Below the pieces are notes generated by a model. That model was not told the origin of the DNA and made no database searches. It saw only the letters and a program-made list of their open reading frames with translations. From Bordetella genomosp. 11 (GTDB lineage Bacteria > Pseudomonadota > Gammaproteobacteria > Burkholderiales > Burkholderiaceae_B): a DNA stretch of 64,000 nucleotides. This document shows positions 10,227 to 19,367 of this stretch, one piece after another (the stretch's first letter is position 1; every line of letters begins with the position of its first letter). The stretch is from the NCBI RefSeq assembly GCF_002261215.1, contig NZ_NEVS01000004.1, forward strand, positions 1,178,001-1,242,000, written 5' to 3'. The position numbers and the translations under genes were made by a program.

Positions 10227-11014
10227 AACACATCGCCTCGCGCGAGAATCCGCTGGTCAAGTCCTTGCATCGCATCGCGGGGTCGGGCGGGCGGCGCGAT
10301 TCGCAGGTCTTGCTGGACGGCGTGCATCTGTGCCAGGCCTGGCTACGGCACCATGGCAAGCCGCTGCGCGCGGTCTTCGATGCAGCCCGCCTGGACCAGC
10401 CGGAGCTCGCGGACCTTGCCCAGGCCCTGCCTGACGAGATCTGTGTCAGCCTGGAAGGCCGGCTGCTCCATGCTCTGGCCAGTGTGGAAAGCGACCAGGG
10501 GGTCGCCTTCCTCGTCCAGCCGCCGCAGCCCGAGTTGCCGTCCCGGATCGAGGATTCCTGCGTGCTGCTGGACCGTGTGCAGGATCCCGGCAACGTCGGC
10601 ACGTTGATACGCACCTGCGCGGCCGCCGGCATCCGGCGCATCCTGCTGTCCGAAGGCTGTGCGGCGGCCTGGTCGCCCAAGGTGCTGCGCAGCGCGCAGG
10701 GCGCGCATTTCGCCGTCGCCCTGCACGAACGGGTCGCCCTGGACGAGGTCTTGCCGCGTTTGGGCGTGCCGCTAGTCGCCACCGCCTTGCAGGAATCGAT
10801 CTCCCTCTACGACGCCAACCTGCCGCCGTGCTGTGCCTGGATCTTCGGGCACGAGGGGCAGGGCATCGACCCCGCGCTGCTGCAGGCGGCCGACCTGCGG
10901 GTCCGCATCCCCCACGACGTGCAGGCGGTCGAATCGCTGAACGTCGCCGTGGCGGCCGCCATCTGCCTGTTCGAGCAGCGGCGCCGCTTCCCCGGTGGAC
11001 CGGCGGGAGAATAA
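10223..11014 (+). CDS. TrmH/SpoU family RNA 2'-O-methyltransferase
   Basis: SAM-dependent methyltransferase that probably modifies a ribose 2'-OH in rRNA. The 263-residue product has an N-terminal substrate-binding domain (about 1-100) and a trefoil-knot SpoU domain with all three motifs: [14 protein letters not shown], the [12 protein letters not shown] block, and [10 protein letters not shown] followed by [19 protein letters not shown]. It looks like an RlmB-type rRNA enzyme, but the target cannot be read from sequence. It overlaps rnhB by four bases and closes the long envelope gene run. Confidence 0.88.
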   Translation: MKHIASRENPLVKSLHRIAGSGGRRDSQVLLDGVHLCQAWLRHHGKPLRAVFDAARLDQPELADLAQALPDEICVSLEGRLLHALASVESDQGVAFLVQPPQPELPSRIEDSCVLLDRVQDPGNVGTLIRTCAAAGIRRILLSEGCAAAWSPKVLRSAQGAHFAVALHERVALDEVLPRLGVPLVATALQESISLYDANLPPCCAWIFGHEGQGIDPALLQAADLRVRIPHDVQAVESLNVAVAAAICLFEQRRRFPGGPAGE

Positions 11015-11092
11015 TCCCCCGGTTTTGCAGCGCCTGGCGCTATCCCGCGCGATGCGTGACAGCGCCAGGACGCCGGCCGCGCCGGCGCGTCC

Positions 11093-11926
11093 TCAGTAGG
11101 CGCCACGCTCCAGGCCGACTTCCTGCAGGACGGTCGTCGAGATCTCCTCGATGGACTTGGTCGTCGTGGACAGCCATTCGATGCCTTCGCGGCGCATCAG
11201 GCGTTCGGCCTCCGCCACCTCGTAGCGGCATTGCTCGATCGAGGCATAGGGGCTGTTCGGGCGGCGTTCGTGGCGCACCTCCGCCAGGCGCTCCGGCTGG
11301 ATCGACAGGCCGAAGAGCTTTGCCCGGTGGGGGGCCAGCGTCGCGGGCAGGACGCCGCGCTCGAAATCGTCCGGAACCAGCGGGAAGTTGGCGGCCTTGA
11401 TGGCGTACTGCATGGCCAGGTACAGGCTGGTCGGCGTCTTGCCGCAGCGCGAGACGCCGACCAGGATGACATCCGCCTGCCCGAGGTTTGTAACGAACTG
11501 CCCGTCGTCGTGGGACAGGCTGAAATTGATGGCGTCGATGCGGTTGCGGTATTTTTCGCTATTGGCGGCCATGTGCGAGCGGCCGATGGAATGGCTGGAT
11601 TTCAGGCCCAATTCCTGCTCGATATGGCTTACAAACGTTCCAAACAGATCCAGGAAGATACCGTTGGCCTGGCGCACCCGCGCCATGATTTCGGGATGGA
11701 CCAGCGTGCTGAACACGATGGGCTGCATGCCCGTTTCCGCGGCGTTGCGGTCGATGCGCAGGGCCGCTTCCTCGGCCTTTTGCAGGGTGTCCACGAAGGG
11801 GAGGCGGATCTGCCGGAAGTTCACGTTCTCGAACTGCGCCAATACCGAATGGCTGAAGGTCTCGGCCGTGATACCGGTGCTGTCCGAGACGATGTAGACG
11901 GTCCGTTCGAGCGGTGTGGTGGTCAT
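11093..11926 (-). CDS. ppsR: PEP synthase regulatory protein (kinase/pyrophosphorylase, DUF299)
   Basis: Bifunctional regulator that inactivates PEP synthase by ADP-dependent phosphorylation and reactivates it by phosphorolysis. The 277-residue product begins with VYIVSDSTGITAETFSHS, typical of the family, and carries a P-loop GVSRCGKT at residues 157-164. ATG 11926 is chosen; the upstream in-frame extension to 12013 runs through the intergenic promoter region. It is divergent from its presumed substrate enzyme ppsA with 159 bases between. Confidence 0.94.
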   Translation of the reverse strand: MTTTPLERTVYIVSDSTGITAETFSHSVLAQFENVNFRQIRLPFVDTLQKAEEAALRIDRNAAETGMQPIVFSTLVHPEIMARVRQANGIFLDLFGTFVSHIEQELGLKSSHSIGRSHMAANSEKYRNRIDAINFSLSHDDGQFVTNLGQADVILVGVSRCGKTPTSLYLAMQYAIKAANFPLVPDDFERGVLPATLAPHRAKLFGLSIQPERLAEVRHERRPNSPYASIEQCRYEVAEAERLMRREGIEWLSTTTKSIEEISTTVLQEVGLERGAY

Positions 11927-12085
11927 ATGTAAAAAATTCCAACGAGGCTGGAGGTAAGGCAGATCCCAACGGGTACAATCAGGCCCCGAAAAGTCACCCC
12001 AATGCGGTCCCAAGGCCAGTTTGGCCAGCGCGCGTTTCGCGCCCTGACCAAACTCGCTTTCTTTCCATTGTAAAAGGTGACTTCA

Positions 12086-14449
12086 ATGTCGTATGTCGTT
12101 TCGTTCGAGCAGCTCCGCATGGCGGATGTGGACTCGGTAGGAGGCAAGAACGCATCACTCGGAGAAATGATCAGCCAGCTGGCGGGCGCAGGTGTGCGTG
12201 TGCCCGGCGGCTTCGCGACCACGGCCGAGGCTTTCCGCGATTTCCTGAAATCGTCGGGCCTGGACAAGCGCATCGCCGATCGTCTCGCCTCCCTCAATCC
12301 CGAAGATGTACGCGAACTGGCGACCGCCGGCGCGGAGATCCGCCAATGGCTGATCGACGCCCCGTTTTCCGCCGAGTTCGAACAGCAAATCCGTACCGCT
12401 TTCGCCGCCCTGGACGCGGACGGGAAGGGTACCTTCGCGGTCCGTTCCTCGGCCACCGCGGAAGACCTGCCCGACGCCTCGTTCGCCGGCCAGCAGGAGA
12501 CCTTTCTTAACGTGGTCGGCATCGAAGACGTGCTGGACAAGATCCGCCACGTCTTCGCGTCGTTGTACAACGATCGCGCCATTTCCTATCGCGTGCACAA
12601 GGGCTACGCGCACGCCGATGTGGCATTGTCCGCCGGCGTGCAGCGCATGGTGCGCTCGGACAAGGGCGCCGCGGGCGTGATGTTCACCATCGATACCGAA
12701 TCCGGCTTCAAGGATGTCGTGTTCATCACCTCGTCCTACGGCCTGGGCGAAACCGTGGTGCAGGGCGCCGTCAATCCCGACGAGTTCTACGTCTTCAAGC
12801 CGACGCTTGAAAAAGGCCTGTATCCCATCGTCGGCCGGCGCATCGGCTCCAAGCTGATCAAGATGGAATTCGACCCCGAGCGTCCTCAAGGGCGTGCCGT
12901 GCGCACGGTCGATGTGCCGGTGTCGGAGCGCAACCGGTATTCGCTGACCGACGACGAGGTCACCGAGCTCGCACGCTATGCCGTGATCATCGAAAAGCAC
13001 TATGGCCGTCCGATGGATATCGAGTGGGGCCGCGACGGCGTGGACGGCAAGCTGTACATCCTGCAGGCCCGCCCGGAAACCGTGAAGTCGCAGCTGACCG
13101 GCAACGAGGTGCAGCAGCGCTATCGCCTGAAGGCCACCGGCCGGGTGGTGGTGACGGGCCGCGCGATCGGCCAGAAGATCGGTGCCGGCCCGGTGCGCAT
13201 CGTCGCCGACGTGTCGGAAATGGACAAGGTGCAGCCGGGCGACGTGCTGGTCACGGATATGACGGATCCCAACTGGGAACCCGTAATGAAGCGTGCCGCG
13301 GCCATCGTGACCAACCGCGGCGGGCGGACCTGCCACGCGGCCATCATCGCGCGCGAGCTGGGCATCCCCGCGGTGGTGGGCTGCGCCACGGCCACCGACG
13401 ACCTGAAGGAAGGGCAGCCCGTGACGGTGTCCTGCGCGGAAGGCGACGAGGGCCGTATCTACGACGGTTTGATCGAAACCGAGGTCGAGGAAGTGCGCCG
13501 CGGCGAAATGCCGGCCATCGATGTGAAGATCATGATGAACGTCGGCAATCCGCAGCTGGCTTTCGATTTCGCGCAGATTCCCAATGAAGGCGTGGGCCTG
13601 GCCCGCCTGGAATTCATCATCAACAACAATATCGGCATCCATCCCAAGGCGGTGCTGGACTATCCGAATGTCGATCCCGAGCTGAAAAAGGCCGTGGAGT
13701 CGGCGGCGCGCGGCTATGCCAGCCCACGCGCCTTCTTCGTGGAAAAGCTGGCCGAAGGCATCGCCACGATCGCCGCGGCGTTCTGGCCCAAGCCGGTCAT
13801 CGTGCGCCTGTCGGACTTCAAGTCCAACGAATACCGCAAGCTGGTCGGCGGTTCGCGCTACGAACCCGAAGAGGAAAACCCCATGCTGGGCTTCCGCGGC
13901 GCCTCGCGCTATATCGCGGAAGAGTTCGACGACTGCTTCCGCATGGAATGCGAGGCCCTGAAGCGCGTGCGCGGCGAAATGGGCCTGACCAACGTCGAAA
14001 TCATGGTCCCCTTCGTGCGGACCTTGAAACAGGCGGAGCGGGTGGTGGAGCTGCTCGGGAAAAACGGCTTGAAGCGGGGCCAAGACGGCCTGAAGCTGAT
14101 CATGATGTGCGAAGTCCCGTCCAACGCGATCCTGGCCGAACAGTTCCTGGATTACTTCGACGGCTTCTCCATCGGTTCGAACGACATGACGCAGCTGACG
14201 CTGGGCCTGGACCGCGATTCGGGCATGGAATTGCTGGCAGCCGACTTCGACGAACGCGACGAGGCCGTCAAGTTCATGCTGCGCCGTGCCATCCAGGCTT
14301 GCCTGGCGAAGGGCAAATACGTCGGCATTTGCGGGCAGGGCCCCAGCGACCATCCGGATTTCGCCCAGTGGCTGAAGGATGAAGGCATCCTGTCGATGTC
14401 CCTGAACCCGGATACGGTGGTCGATACCTGGCAGCGCCTGGCCGGCTGA
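12086..14449 (+). CDS. ppsA: Phosphoenolpyruvate synthase
   Basis: Makes PEP from pyruvate and ATP for gluconeogenesis. The 787-residue product has an ATP-grasp N-terminal half ([13 protein letters not shown], then [20 protein letters not shown]). The swivelling phosphohistidine domain carries His417 in [15 protein letters not shown], and the C-terminal TIM barrel has [17 protein letters not shown] and catalytic Cys749 in [12 protein letters not shown] 12086 follows AAAGGTGA at good spacing. Pairing with divergent ppsR supports PEP synthase rather than pyruvate phosphate dikinase. Confidence 0.97.
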   Translation: MSYVVSFEQLRMADVDSVGGKNASLGEMISQLAGAGVRVPGGFATTAEAFRDFLKSSGLDKRIADRLASLNPEDVRELATAGAEIRQWLIDAPFSAEFEQQIRTAFAALDADGKGTFAVRSSATAEDLPDASFAGQQETFLNVVGIEDVLDKIRHVFASLYNDRAISYRVHKGYAHADVALSAGVQRMVRSDKGAAGVMFTIDTESGFKDVVFITSSYGLGETVVQGAVNPDEFYVFKPTLEKGLYPIVGRRIGSKLIKMEFDPERPQGRAVRTVDVPVSERNRYSLTDDEVTELARYAVIIEKHYGRPMDIEWGRDGVDGKLYILQARPETVKSQLTGNEVQQRYRLKATGRVVVTGRAIGQKIGAGPVRIVADVSEMDKVQPGDVLVTDMTDPNWEPVMKRAAAIVTNRGGRTCHAAIIARELGIPAVVGCATATDDLKEGQPVTVSCAEGDEGRIYDGLIETEVEEVRRGEMPAIDVKIMMNVGNPQLAFDFAQIPNEGVGLARLEFIINNNIGIHPKAVLDYPNVDPELKKAVESAARGYASPRAFFVEKLAEGIATIAAAFWPKPVIVRLSDFKSNEYRKLVGGSRYEPEEENPMLGFRGASRYIAEEFDDCFRMECEALKRVRGEMGLTNVEIMVPFVRTLKQAERVVELLGKNGLKRGQDGLKLIMMCEVPSNAILAEQFLDYFDGFSIGSNDMTQLTLGLDRDSGMELLAADFDERDEAVKFMLRRAIQACLAKGKYVGICGQGPSDHPDFAQWLKDEGILSMSLNPDTVVDTWQRLAG

Positions 14450-14460
14450 TCGGTCCCCGC

Positions 14461-14482
14461 GGCGCGGCCTGATGGCCGCGCC
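14461..14482 (+). other. Strong GC hairpin after ppsA
   Basis: Perfect 9-bp inverted repeat GGCGCGGCC / GGCCGCGCC with a TGAT loop, starting 11 bases after the ppsA stop. It lacks a T-run, so it more likely protects the 3' end or assists the downstream terminator than terminates alone. Confidence 0.5.
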
Positions 14483-14542
14483 GGCCATGTTTCTCCTGGA
14501 TGTCACGCCGCAGCGCGGCGGCTCGTCAACAACGGAGCAATC

Positions 14543-14599
14543 ATGGCCTGGTCTATCGGTACTGCCACCGCCGCCACTATTGTGGCGGTGGTTTCTTAA
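14543..14599 (+). CDS. Possible 18-residue hydrophobic peptide overlapping a terminator
   Basis: ATG at 14543 is preceded by GGAG at 5-base spacing and reads MAWSIGTATAATIVAVVS before TAA. The peptide is almost entirely small or hydrophobic residues. The 3' two-thirds of the frame coincide with the intrinsic terminator at 14567-14597. It may therefore be an accidental frame over a hairpin, or a genuine micro-ORF whose translation would disrupt the terminator. No family is recognised. Confidence 0.22.
   Translation: MAWSIGTATAATIVAVVS
14567..14597 (+). terminator. Intrinsic terminator downstream of ppsA
   Basis: An 11-bp stem (one G-U pair) formed by 14567-14577 and 14582-14592 around a TATT loop, followed by TTTCTT. 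It lies 118 bases after the ppsA stop and faces the convergent Ada-like gene. Confidence 0.7.
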
Positions 14600-14647
14600 T
14601 CGAATTCCACGGCGCAACAACCAGCCGCTACCGGAAGCGCGCGCGGA

Positions 14648-15538
14648 TCAGGCCTTGTTGGCCTGGTCTTCGCGCTTGAGCAGCTCGGCCTTGCGCCCGA
14701 TTCCCCATCGATATCCGCCCGGCAGGCCGTCGGTGCGGACGACGCGGTGGCAGGGGATGGCCAGGGCGATTTCGTTGGTCGCGCAGGCGCGCGCCACGGC
14801 GCGCACGGCGGTCGGGGCACCGATACGCCGCGCGATCTCGGCATAGGATGCCGTGCTGCCCATCGGGATATTGCGCAAGGCCTCCCACACCCGTTGCTGG
14901 AAGGCCGTGCCGCGCACATCCAGGGGCAAGGAAAGCCCCATGCCGGGGTTTTCGATGAAGCCGACCACTTGCGCCACCCAGCGTTCGAATTCTTCATCGC
15001 CGCCCTCCAGGCTGGCCAGCGCGAACCGGTCCTGCAGGTTCTTCACCAGGGCTTGGGGATCGTCGTCCAGGGCGATCTGGCATATCCCCTTGTCGGTGGC
15101 GGCGACAAGGAGCGCACCCAGGGAGCATTGGGCGACGGCGAAACGGATACGCACACCCGCCCCGCGCTGTCGGAATTCCGTCGGTGTCATGCCCAGAATG
15201 CCGGGCACGCTTTCATAGAAGCGGCCGCTCGAATTGAATCCGGCTTCGTAGATGGCGTCGGTTACCGACCGCCCCTGGTCCAGTTCCTGCCGCGCCCGCG
15301 ATGCCCGCACAGCCTGCGCATAGGCCTTGGGCGTAATGCCCGTGACGGCCTTGAATACCCGATGAAAGTGGAAGCGGCTCATGCCCGCCTGTTCGGCCAG
15401 GGTGGCCAGGTCCGTCGCGACGCCCGACTCCATGGCGCGGCAGGCCTGCTCGACCAGGGCCGCATGGGGATGCGCGGGCGGGGCGGGATGGGTCATGGGG
15501 CGCGCCGTGGGAGAAGACGCCGTCATCGTACCCTGCAT
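14648..15538 (-). CDS. Ada-like regulator / O6-methylguanine-DNA methyltransferase, without N-terminal zinc domain
   Basis: Direct-reversal repair protein fused to an AraC-type DNA-binding domain. The 296-residue product has an AraC helix-turn-helix pair (about residues 30-130, AGMSRFHFHRVFKAVTG), then a methyltransferase N-terminal ribonuclease-like domain. The catalytic domain has the methyl acceptor Cys263 in IPCHRVV. Canonical Ada (about 350 residues) also has an N-terminal Cys4-zinc domain that repairs phosphotriesters and switches the regulator on; that is absent here. ATG 15538 follows AAAGGA at good spacing. The long frame upstream of it shows no Ada zinc motif. Confidence 0.87.
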   Translation of the reverse strand: MQGTMTASSPTARPMTHPAPPAHPHAALVEQACRAMESGVATDLATLAEQAGMSRFHFHRVFKAVTGITPKAYAQAVRASRARQELDQGRSVTDAIYEAGFNSSGRFYESVPGILGMTPTEFRQRGAGVRIRFAVAQCSLGALLVAATDKGICQIALDDDPQALVKNLQDRFALASLEGGDEEFERWVAQVVGFIENPGMGLSLPLDVRGTAFQQRVWEALRNIPMGSTASYAEIARRIGAPTAVRAVARACATNEIALAIPCHRVVRTDGLPGGYRWGIGRKAELLKREDQANKA

Positions 15539-15872
15539 CGCTGTGTCCTTTTTCACCGTCACGGCGACAGGATGACGGGTGCGGGCGCCGTTCGCACTCC
15601 GGTTTTTGCGATTTCCGTATCTGCTATCCATGGCCTTGCGCCCACAGGACACGAATCGGTATGCACGAATCGGTATGCACGAACCAGTATGGCCCGGTCG
15701 GGGCCGCCGGCGGAGCCGGCTTTGCCCTCTCTGAAAGGGAAAAGGCCCCGGAAGTCCTGGAAGCCATGGCGCAGGCCCAGGGCATGGGCCTGCTGCATGG
15801 CGCCAAAACTGAAAGCTGAGCGAATACGGACGGTTCGACCGGGACAGCGGTGCGTACCGTGTCGGGGCGCGA
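15539..15872. other. Intergenic stretch with short tandem repeat
   Basis: This 334-base stretch separates the Ada-like and amidotransferase genes. It holds a 14-base direct repeat (15661-15674 and 15675-15688, two mismatches, with an 11-base partial copy at 15650-15660) and one weak small open frame, listed separately. No RNA gene or terminator is evident. Confidence 0.5.
15661..15819 (+). CDS. Possible small protein, unrecognised
   Basis: A 52-codon frame from ATG 15661 to TGA, on the strand opposite its neighbours. The second half has GC-rich third positions and a plausible helical composition (EREKAPEVLEAMAQAQGMG). The first codons are made of the 14-base tandem repeat. A possible AGGA lies 13 bases upstream, which is too far to be convincing. 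It could be a remnant or chance frame. No function is proposed. Confidence 0.22.
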   Translation: MHESVCTNQYGPVGAAGGAGFALSEREKAPEVLEAMAQAQGMGLLHGAKTES

Positions 15873-16598
15873 TCAGGCAGCCACGGCGACGTGCAGTTCC
15901 AGGAAGCGGCGCAGCAGGGTGGCAGCCTCCGGAGTGGGGCGGATATCCCGTTTCAGCGCCGCGACGTCCAGGTTTTCCGCCGCATACTTCACCGTATTCC
16001 GCTCCAGGTTGTCCAGTACGAATTCCGGCGGGAACTCCGGATGGAACTGGGTGGAGACGATGGTGGGCCCCAGGCGCAGCATCTGATGAGCATCCATGTC
16101 GGAACTGGCCAGCACGATCGCGCCGGGCGGAGGCTGGATGACCGATTGCATGTGCATGGTCTGCGCGGAAAAGGGGCGCGGCAGATCCGCCAGCAACGGG
16201 TCCTGCGCCAGATGCTGGATCATCTGGGTGCCGACTTCGCGGCCGGCGGGGTTGTAGCCCACTTCGCCGCCCAGGGCGTGAGCCAGCAACTGATGGCCGT
16301 AGCATATGCCGAACATGGGCAGGCCTTGCGCGGCGGCGTCGCGCAGCCATTGGGCGGTCTGTTCGCTCCAGGGGGCACGGTCGGTCACCATCGCGGGCGA
16401 GCCGGTGATGAAGGCGGCGCGGTAGCGGGCCGGTTCGGCCGGCTGTTCGCCCAGGAATACCGGAACGACGTGGACGTCGTGCGGCGCCAGGCCGGCGGCC
16501 CGGCGCACGAAACCGGCGTAACTGTCGTGCGCGGTCTTGACGGCGTCCTCGGGATCGCCGGTGTGGATGATGAGAACGGGCAGGTCGATAGCAGTCAT
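15873..16598 (-). CDS. Class I glutamine amidotransferase-like protein
   Basis: Stand-alone GATase domain of the GuaA/YfeJ type; the acceptor substrate is unknown. The 241-residue product shows the nucleophile elbow MFGICYGHQLLAHALGG with the catalytic Cys and the His/Glu pair in TQFHPEFPPE. It therefore appears catalytically competent. ATG 16598 (MTAIDLPVLIIHTGDPED) is chosen over an upstream in-frame ATG that would add an implausible basic extension. No synthase partner lies next to it, so gamma-glutamyl hydrolysis of a small molecule is possible. Confidence 0.85.
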   Translation of the reverse strand: MTAIDLPVLIIHTGDPEDAVKTAHDSYAGFVRRAAGLAPHDVHVVPVFLGEQPAEPARYRAAFITGSPAMVTDRAPWSEQTAQWLRDAAAQGLPMFGICYGHQLLAHALGGEVGYNPAGREVGTQMIQHLAQDPLLADLPRPFSAQTMHMQSVIQPPPGAIVLASSDMDAHQMLRLGPTIVSTQFHPEFPPEFVLDNLERNTVKYAAENLDVAALKRDIRPTPEAATLLRRFLELHVAVAA

Positions 16599-16782
16599 GA
16601 TGATGTCGTCGCCCCGAAATTGGCTGGGCGGTGCACGATCATAATGTAGCGCGCGGGCGTACCCGTTGAAGAAGCGTGGATGCGAGGTTTTCATCCGGAC
16701 AGCCGGCCGTTCGCCGCGTTCGCGTCCTCAATTTCTACAAACTCGTACAATCGGTGCCTGACGGCAAGAATAGGCGCAAGCG

Positions 16783-17229
16783 ATGTGGATATGGTTCGGG
16801 CTGGCGGTGCTGGCACTCATCGGTGAGGTCGCCACGGGAACGTTCTACTTGCTGCTGGTCGCCACCGGCCTGGCCGCGGGTGGCGTGGCGGCGATAGGCG
16901 ATCTTTCGCTGGAAGGCCAACTGGTCGTCTGCGGCGTGGTGGTGATCGCTGGCCTGTTGTTGCTGCGCGCCACCGGCGTGCTGTCGCGGCGCGGCGTCGA
17001 TTCGCATCGCAATGCCAACGTCAATCTGGATATCGGCCAGGTCGTCACGGTGTCCGACTGGGCCGGGGCCCGGACGGCGCGGGTCTCGTATCGCGGTGCG
17101 AGCTGGGACGTGGCCCTGGCGCCCGGCAGCGATCCCATCGCCGGCGAGCAGGTCATCACCGAAGTCCGTGGCAGCCAGTTGATCGTCAAGCCGCGGCACC
17201 CTGTTTCCTCTTCTTCCGTCCAAGGCTGA
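16783..17229 (+). CDS. NfeD-like membrane protein
   Basis: Short (148 residues) NfeD-family protein: three hydrophobic segments in residues 1-65, then a small soluble OB-fold domain (GQVVTVSDWAGARTARVSYRG). It lies four bases upstream of a stomatin/SPFH gene, the pairing seen throughout bacteria, where the two proteins are thought to organise or quality-control membrane microdomains. The short form lacks the ClpP-like protease domain of long NfeD proteins. Confidence 0.9.
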   Translation: MWIWFGLAVLALIGEVATGTFYLLLVATGLAAGGVAAIGDLSLEGQLVVCGVVVIAGLLLLRATGVLSRRGVDSHRNANVNLDIGQVVTVSDWAGARTARVSYRGASWDVALAPGSDPIAGEQVITEVRGSQLIVKPRHPVSSSSVQG

Positions 17230-17233
17230 TGCC

Positions 17234-18160
17234 ATGCTAGATCCCTCCACCATCGTCCTGATCGTCGTTGTCCTGCTGGCCATCCTGATCGTCGTCAAAT
17301 CGATCGCGATCGTGCCGCAGCAGCACGCGTGGGTCGTCGAACGCCTGGGCAAATTCGACCGCGTGCTGTCGCCCGGCGCGGGCTTCGTGATCCCCTTCGT
17401 CGAACGCGTGGCCTACAAGCATTCGCTCAAGGAAATCCCCCTGGACGTGCCCAGCCAGGTGTGCATCACGCGGGACAACACACAGCTGCAGGTGGATGGC
17501 GTGCTGTACTTCCAGGTAACCGACCCGATGCGCGCGTCGTATGGGTCTTCCAACTATATCGCCGCCATCACGCAACTGTCGCAGACCACGTTGCGTTCGG
17601 TGATCGGCAAGCTGGAGCTGGATCGTACGTTCGAAGAGCGCGATTACATCAACACGACCATCGTCGCCTCGCTGGACGAGGCCGCGCTGAACTGGGGCGT
17701 GAAGGTCCTGCGCTACGAGATCAAGGACCTGACGCCGCCCAGCGAAATCCTGCGCGCCATGCAGGCGCAGATCACCGCCGAACGCGAGAAGCGCGCCCTG
17801 ATCGCCGCGTCCGAAGGCCGCCGCCAGGAACAGATCAATATCGCCACCGGCGAACGGGAAGCCTCGATCGCCCGTTCCGAAGGCGAAAAACAGGCGCAGA
17901 TCAACCAGGCGCAGGGCGAGGCCGCCGCGGTGCTGGCGATCGCGGAAGCGACGGCACGCGCCGTCACCCAGGTCGCGGAAGCCATCCGCCAGCCCGGTGG
18001 CATGGAGGCCGTCAATCTGCGCGTGGCCGAACGCTACGTCGAGGCTTTCGGCAACGTGGCGCAGAAGGGCAACACGCTGATCCTGCCGGCCAATCTGGCC
18101 GATGTGGGGGGCCTGATCGCCTCGGCGATGTCCATTGTGAAATCGACGGGGCAGAAGTAA
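17234..18160 (+). CDS. SPFH/stomatin-like membrane protein (QmcA/paraslipin type)
   Basis: The 308-residue product has one N-terminal membrane anchor (about 5-25), a prohibitin-homology domain (ERLGKFDRVLSPGAGFVIPFVERV, about 30-200) and an alanine/glutamate-rich coiled coil (about 185-265). It has the length and pattern of QmcA and human stomatin-like 2. It forms an operon with the upstream NfeD-like gene (4-base gap). It is likely a scaffold of detergent-resistant inner-membrane domains; the direct client is unknown. Confidence 0.92.
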   Translation: MLDPSTIVLIVVVLLAILIVVKSIAIVPQQHAWVVERLGKFDRVLSPGAGFVIPFVERVAYKHSLKEIPLDVPSQVCITRDNTQLQVDGVLYFQVTDPMRASYGSSNYIAAITQLSQTTLRSVIGKLELDRTFEERDYINTTIVASLDEAALNWGVKVLRYEIKDLTPPSEILRAMQAQITAEREKRALIAASEGRRQEQINIATGEREASIARSEGEKQAQINQAQGEAAAVLAIAEATARAVTQVAEAIRQPGGMEAVNLRVAERYVEAFGNVAQKGNTLILPANLADVGGLIASAMSIVKSTGQK

Positions 18161-18211
18161 AACCGACGGCCGGCAGCAACACACGCCGGTCCTTGCTCGA
18201 CACGTCCGTCG

Positions 18212-19360
18212 ATGTCCCCCTCCGTCGGCTTGCTCATACTCACGGCCCTTGCGAACTGCCTGATGCTGGCGGTGCTCGGGTCGTTGGCACGCAGTGGCAT
18301 CCGGGGTATCCGCGAAGCAATACGCGGTGCCTCGCTGGTCTTCGTCTCGCTCATCGGTTTCGCCGCCCAGCCGGTGCTGCCACCGCTGCTGGGTATCGTC
18401 GCGGCCAATCTACTGATGGGCAGCGGCATCGCATATTTCTACGCGGCGGTGCTGTCGTTCTTCGGCAGGCCGGTACCGTATCGCCTGCTGGCCGCGGCGG
18501 TGGGCGCTACGACACTCGGCATCGTGGTGTTCTGGTACGTATGGCGCGATACCAACACACGCATCCTGATCGTTTCCATCCTGCATGCCGTATTGATGGC
18601 GGCGACGGCTTTGGCGATCCAGCGCGACCGTCCGCGCAACCGGCCCGCCTATCCGTACCTGTTCGCCCTGGCCGTGGCATGGTTCGAAGCGATAGGCCAC
18701 GCGGTGCGCGGCCTGGTCTATGGCGTTCGCTGGGAGGTCATGCCTACGCTGGCCATCGATACGCCGCTGCATCTTGTGTTCCTGTCCATCGGGGTACTGG
18801 TCGTGCCCAGCCTGAGCCTGGGCATGGTGATGATGGTGCACGACCGCATGCTGCAGGAGCGGGAAAGCGAAGCCAACACGGATTCCCTGACCGGCATGCT
18901 GGCGCGCAAGGCGTGGTGGATGCTGGCCGAGAAGACGCTGGCGCGCGCCGTCAGGTCGGACCAGCGGCTCTCCCTGCTGATGCTGGATATCGATCGCTTC
19001 AAGGATATCAACGACACCTACGGGCACGCGCTGGGCGATGCGGTGCTCAGGCATTTCGGCCAGCTTGCCGCTACGGCGATGCGGCGGGAAGACATCATCG
19101 GGCGGCTGGGCGGGGAGGAGTTCGCGGCGCTTTTCCCGGATACGCGCATCGACGCGGCGGCCTTTGCCACGAATCGCCTGCTGGAGGCCGTCCGCGCCAC
19201 GCCTTGTGCCCATGACGGGGGAGAAATCTTCTATAGCTTCAGCGGCGGACTGGTGGAATGGGACGGCGAGGAGCCCCTGGACGCGTTGGTTCAGCGCGCG
19301 GATCGCGCCCTTTATGGGGCCAAGCTGGGCGGTCGCGATCGCGTCGAGGTGGTCAGGTAG
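18212..19360 (+). CDS. Membrane-bound diguanylate cyclase (GGDEF)
   Basis: Synthesises the second messenger cyclic di-GMP from two GTP. The 382-residue product has about seven hydrophobic segments in residues 1-210 (no recognised MASE signature), then a short linker and a GGDEF domain. The active-site motif is GGEEF at residues 300-304, with the metal-binding DIDRFKDIND block upstream. The inhibitory I-site RxxD is intact (Arg291, Asp294), exactly five residues before the active-site motif, so product feedback inhibition is expected. It follows the stomatin gene by 51 bases. Confidence 0.93.
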   Translation: MSPSVGLLILTALANCLMLAVLGSLARSGIRGIREAIRGASLVFVSLIGFAAQPVLPPLLGIVAANLLMGSGIAYFYAAVLSFFGRPVPYRLLAAAVGATTLGIVVFWYVWRDTNTRILIVSILHAVLMAATALAIQRDRPRNRPAYPYLFALAVAWFEAIGHAVRGLVYGVRWEVMPTLAIDTPLHLVFLSIGVLVVPSLSLGMVMMVHDRMLQERESEANTDSLTGMLARKAWWMLAEKTLARAVRSDQRLSLLMLDIDRFKDINDTYGHALGDAVLRHFGQLAATAMRREDIIGRLGGEEFAALFPDTRIDAAAFATNRLLEAVRATPCAHDGGEIFYSFSGGLVEWDGEEPLDALVQRADRALYGAKLGGRDRVEVVR

Positions 19361-19367
19361 GCCGGGG

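Noticed and set aside
12155-14620. 821-residue open frame antisense to ppsA
   Set aside because: It is the mirror of a strongly supported gene. Its His/Arg/Gly-rich product has no recognisable motifs and reflects high GC content, which makes stops rare on the opposite strand.
17329-19215. 628-residue plus-strand frame across the stomatin and cyclase genes
   Set aside because: It crosses a real stop and start in another frame, and the product is Arg/Gly-rich with no domain.
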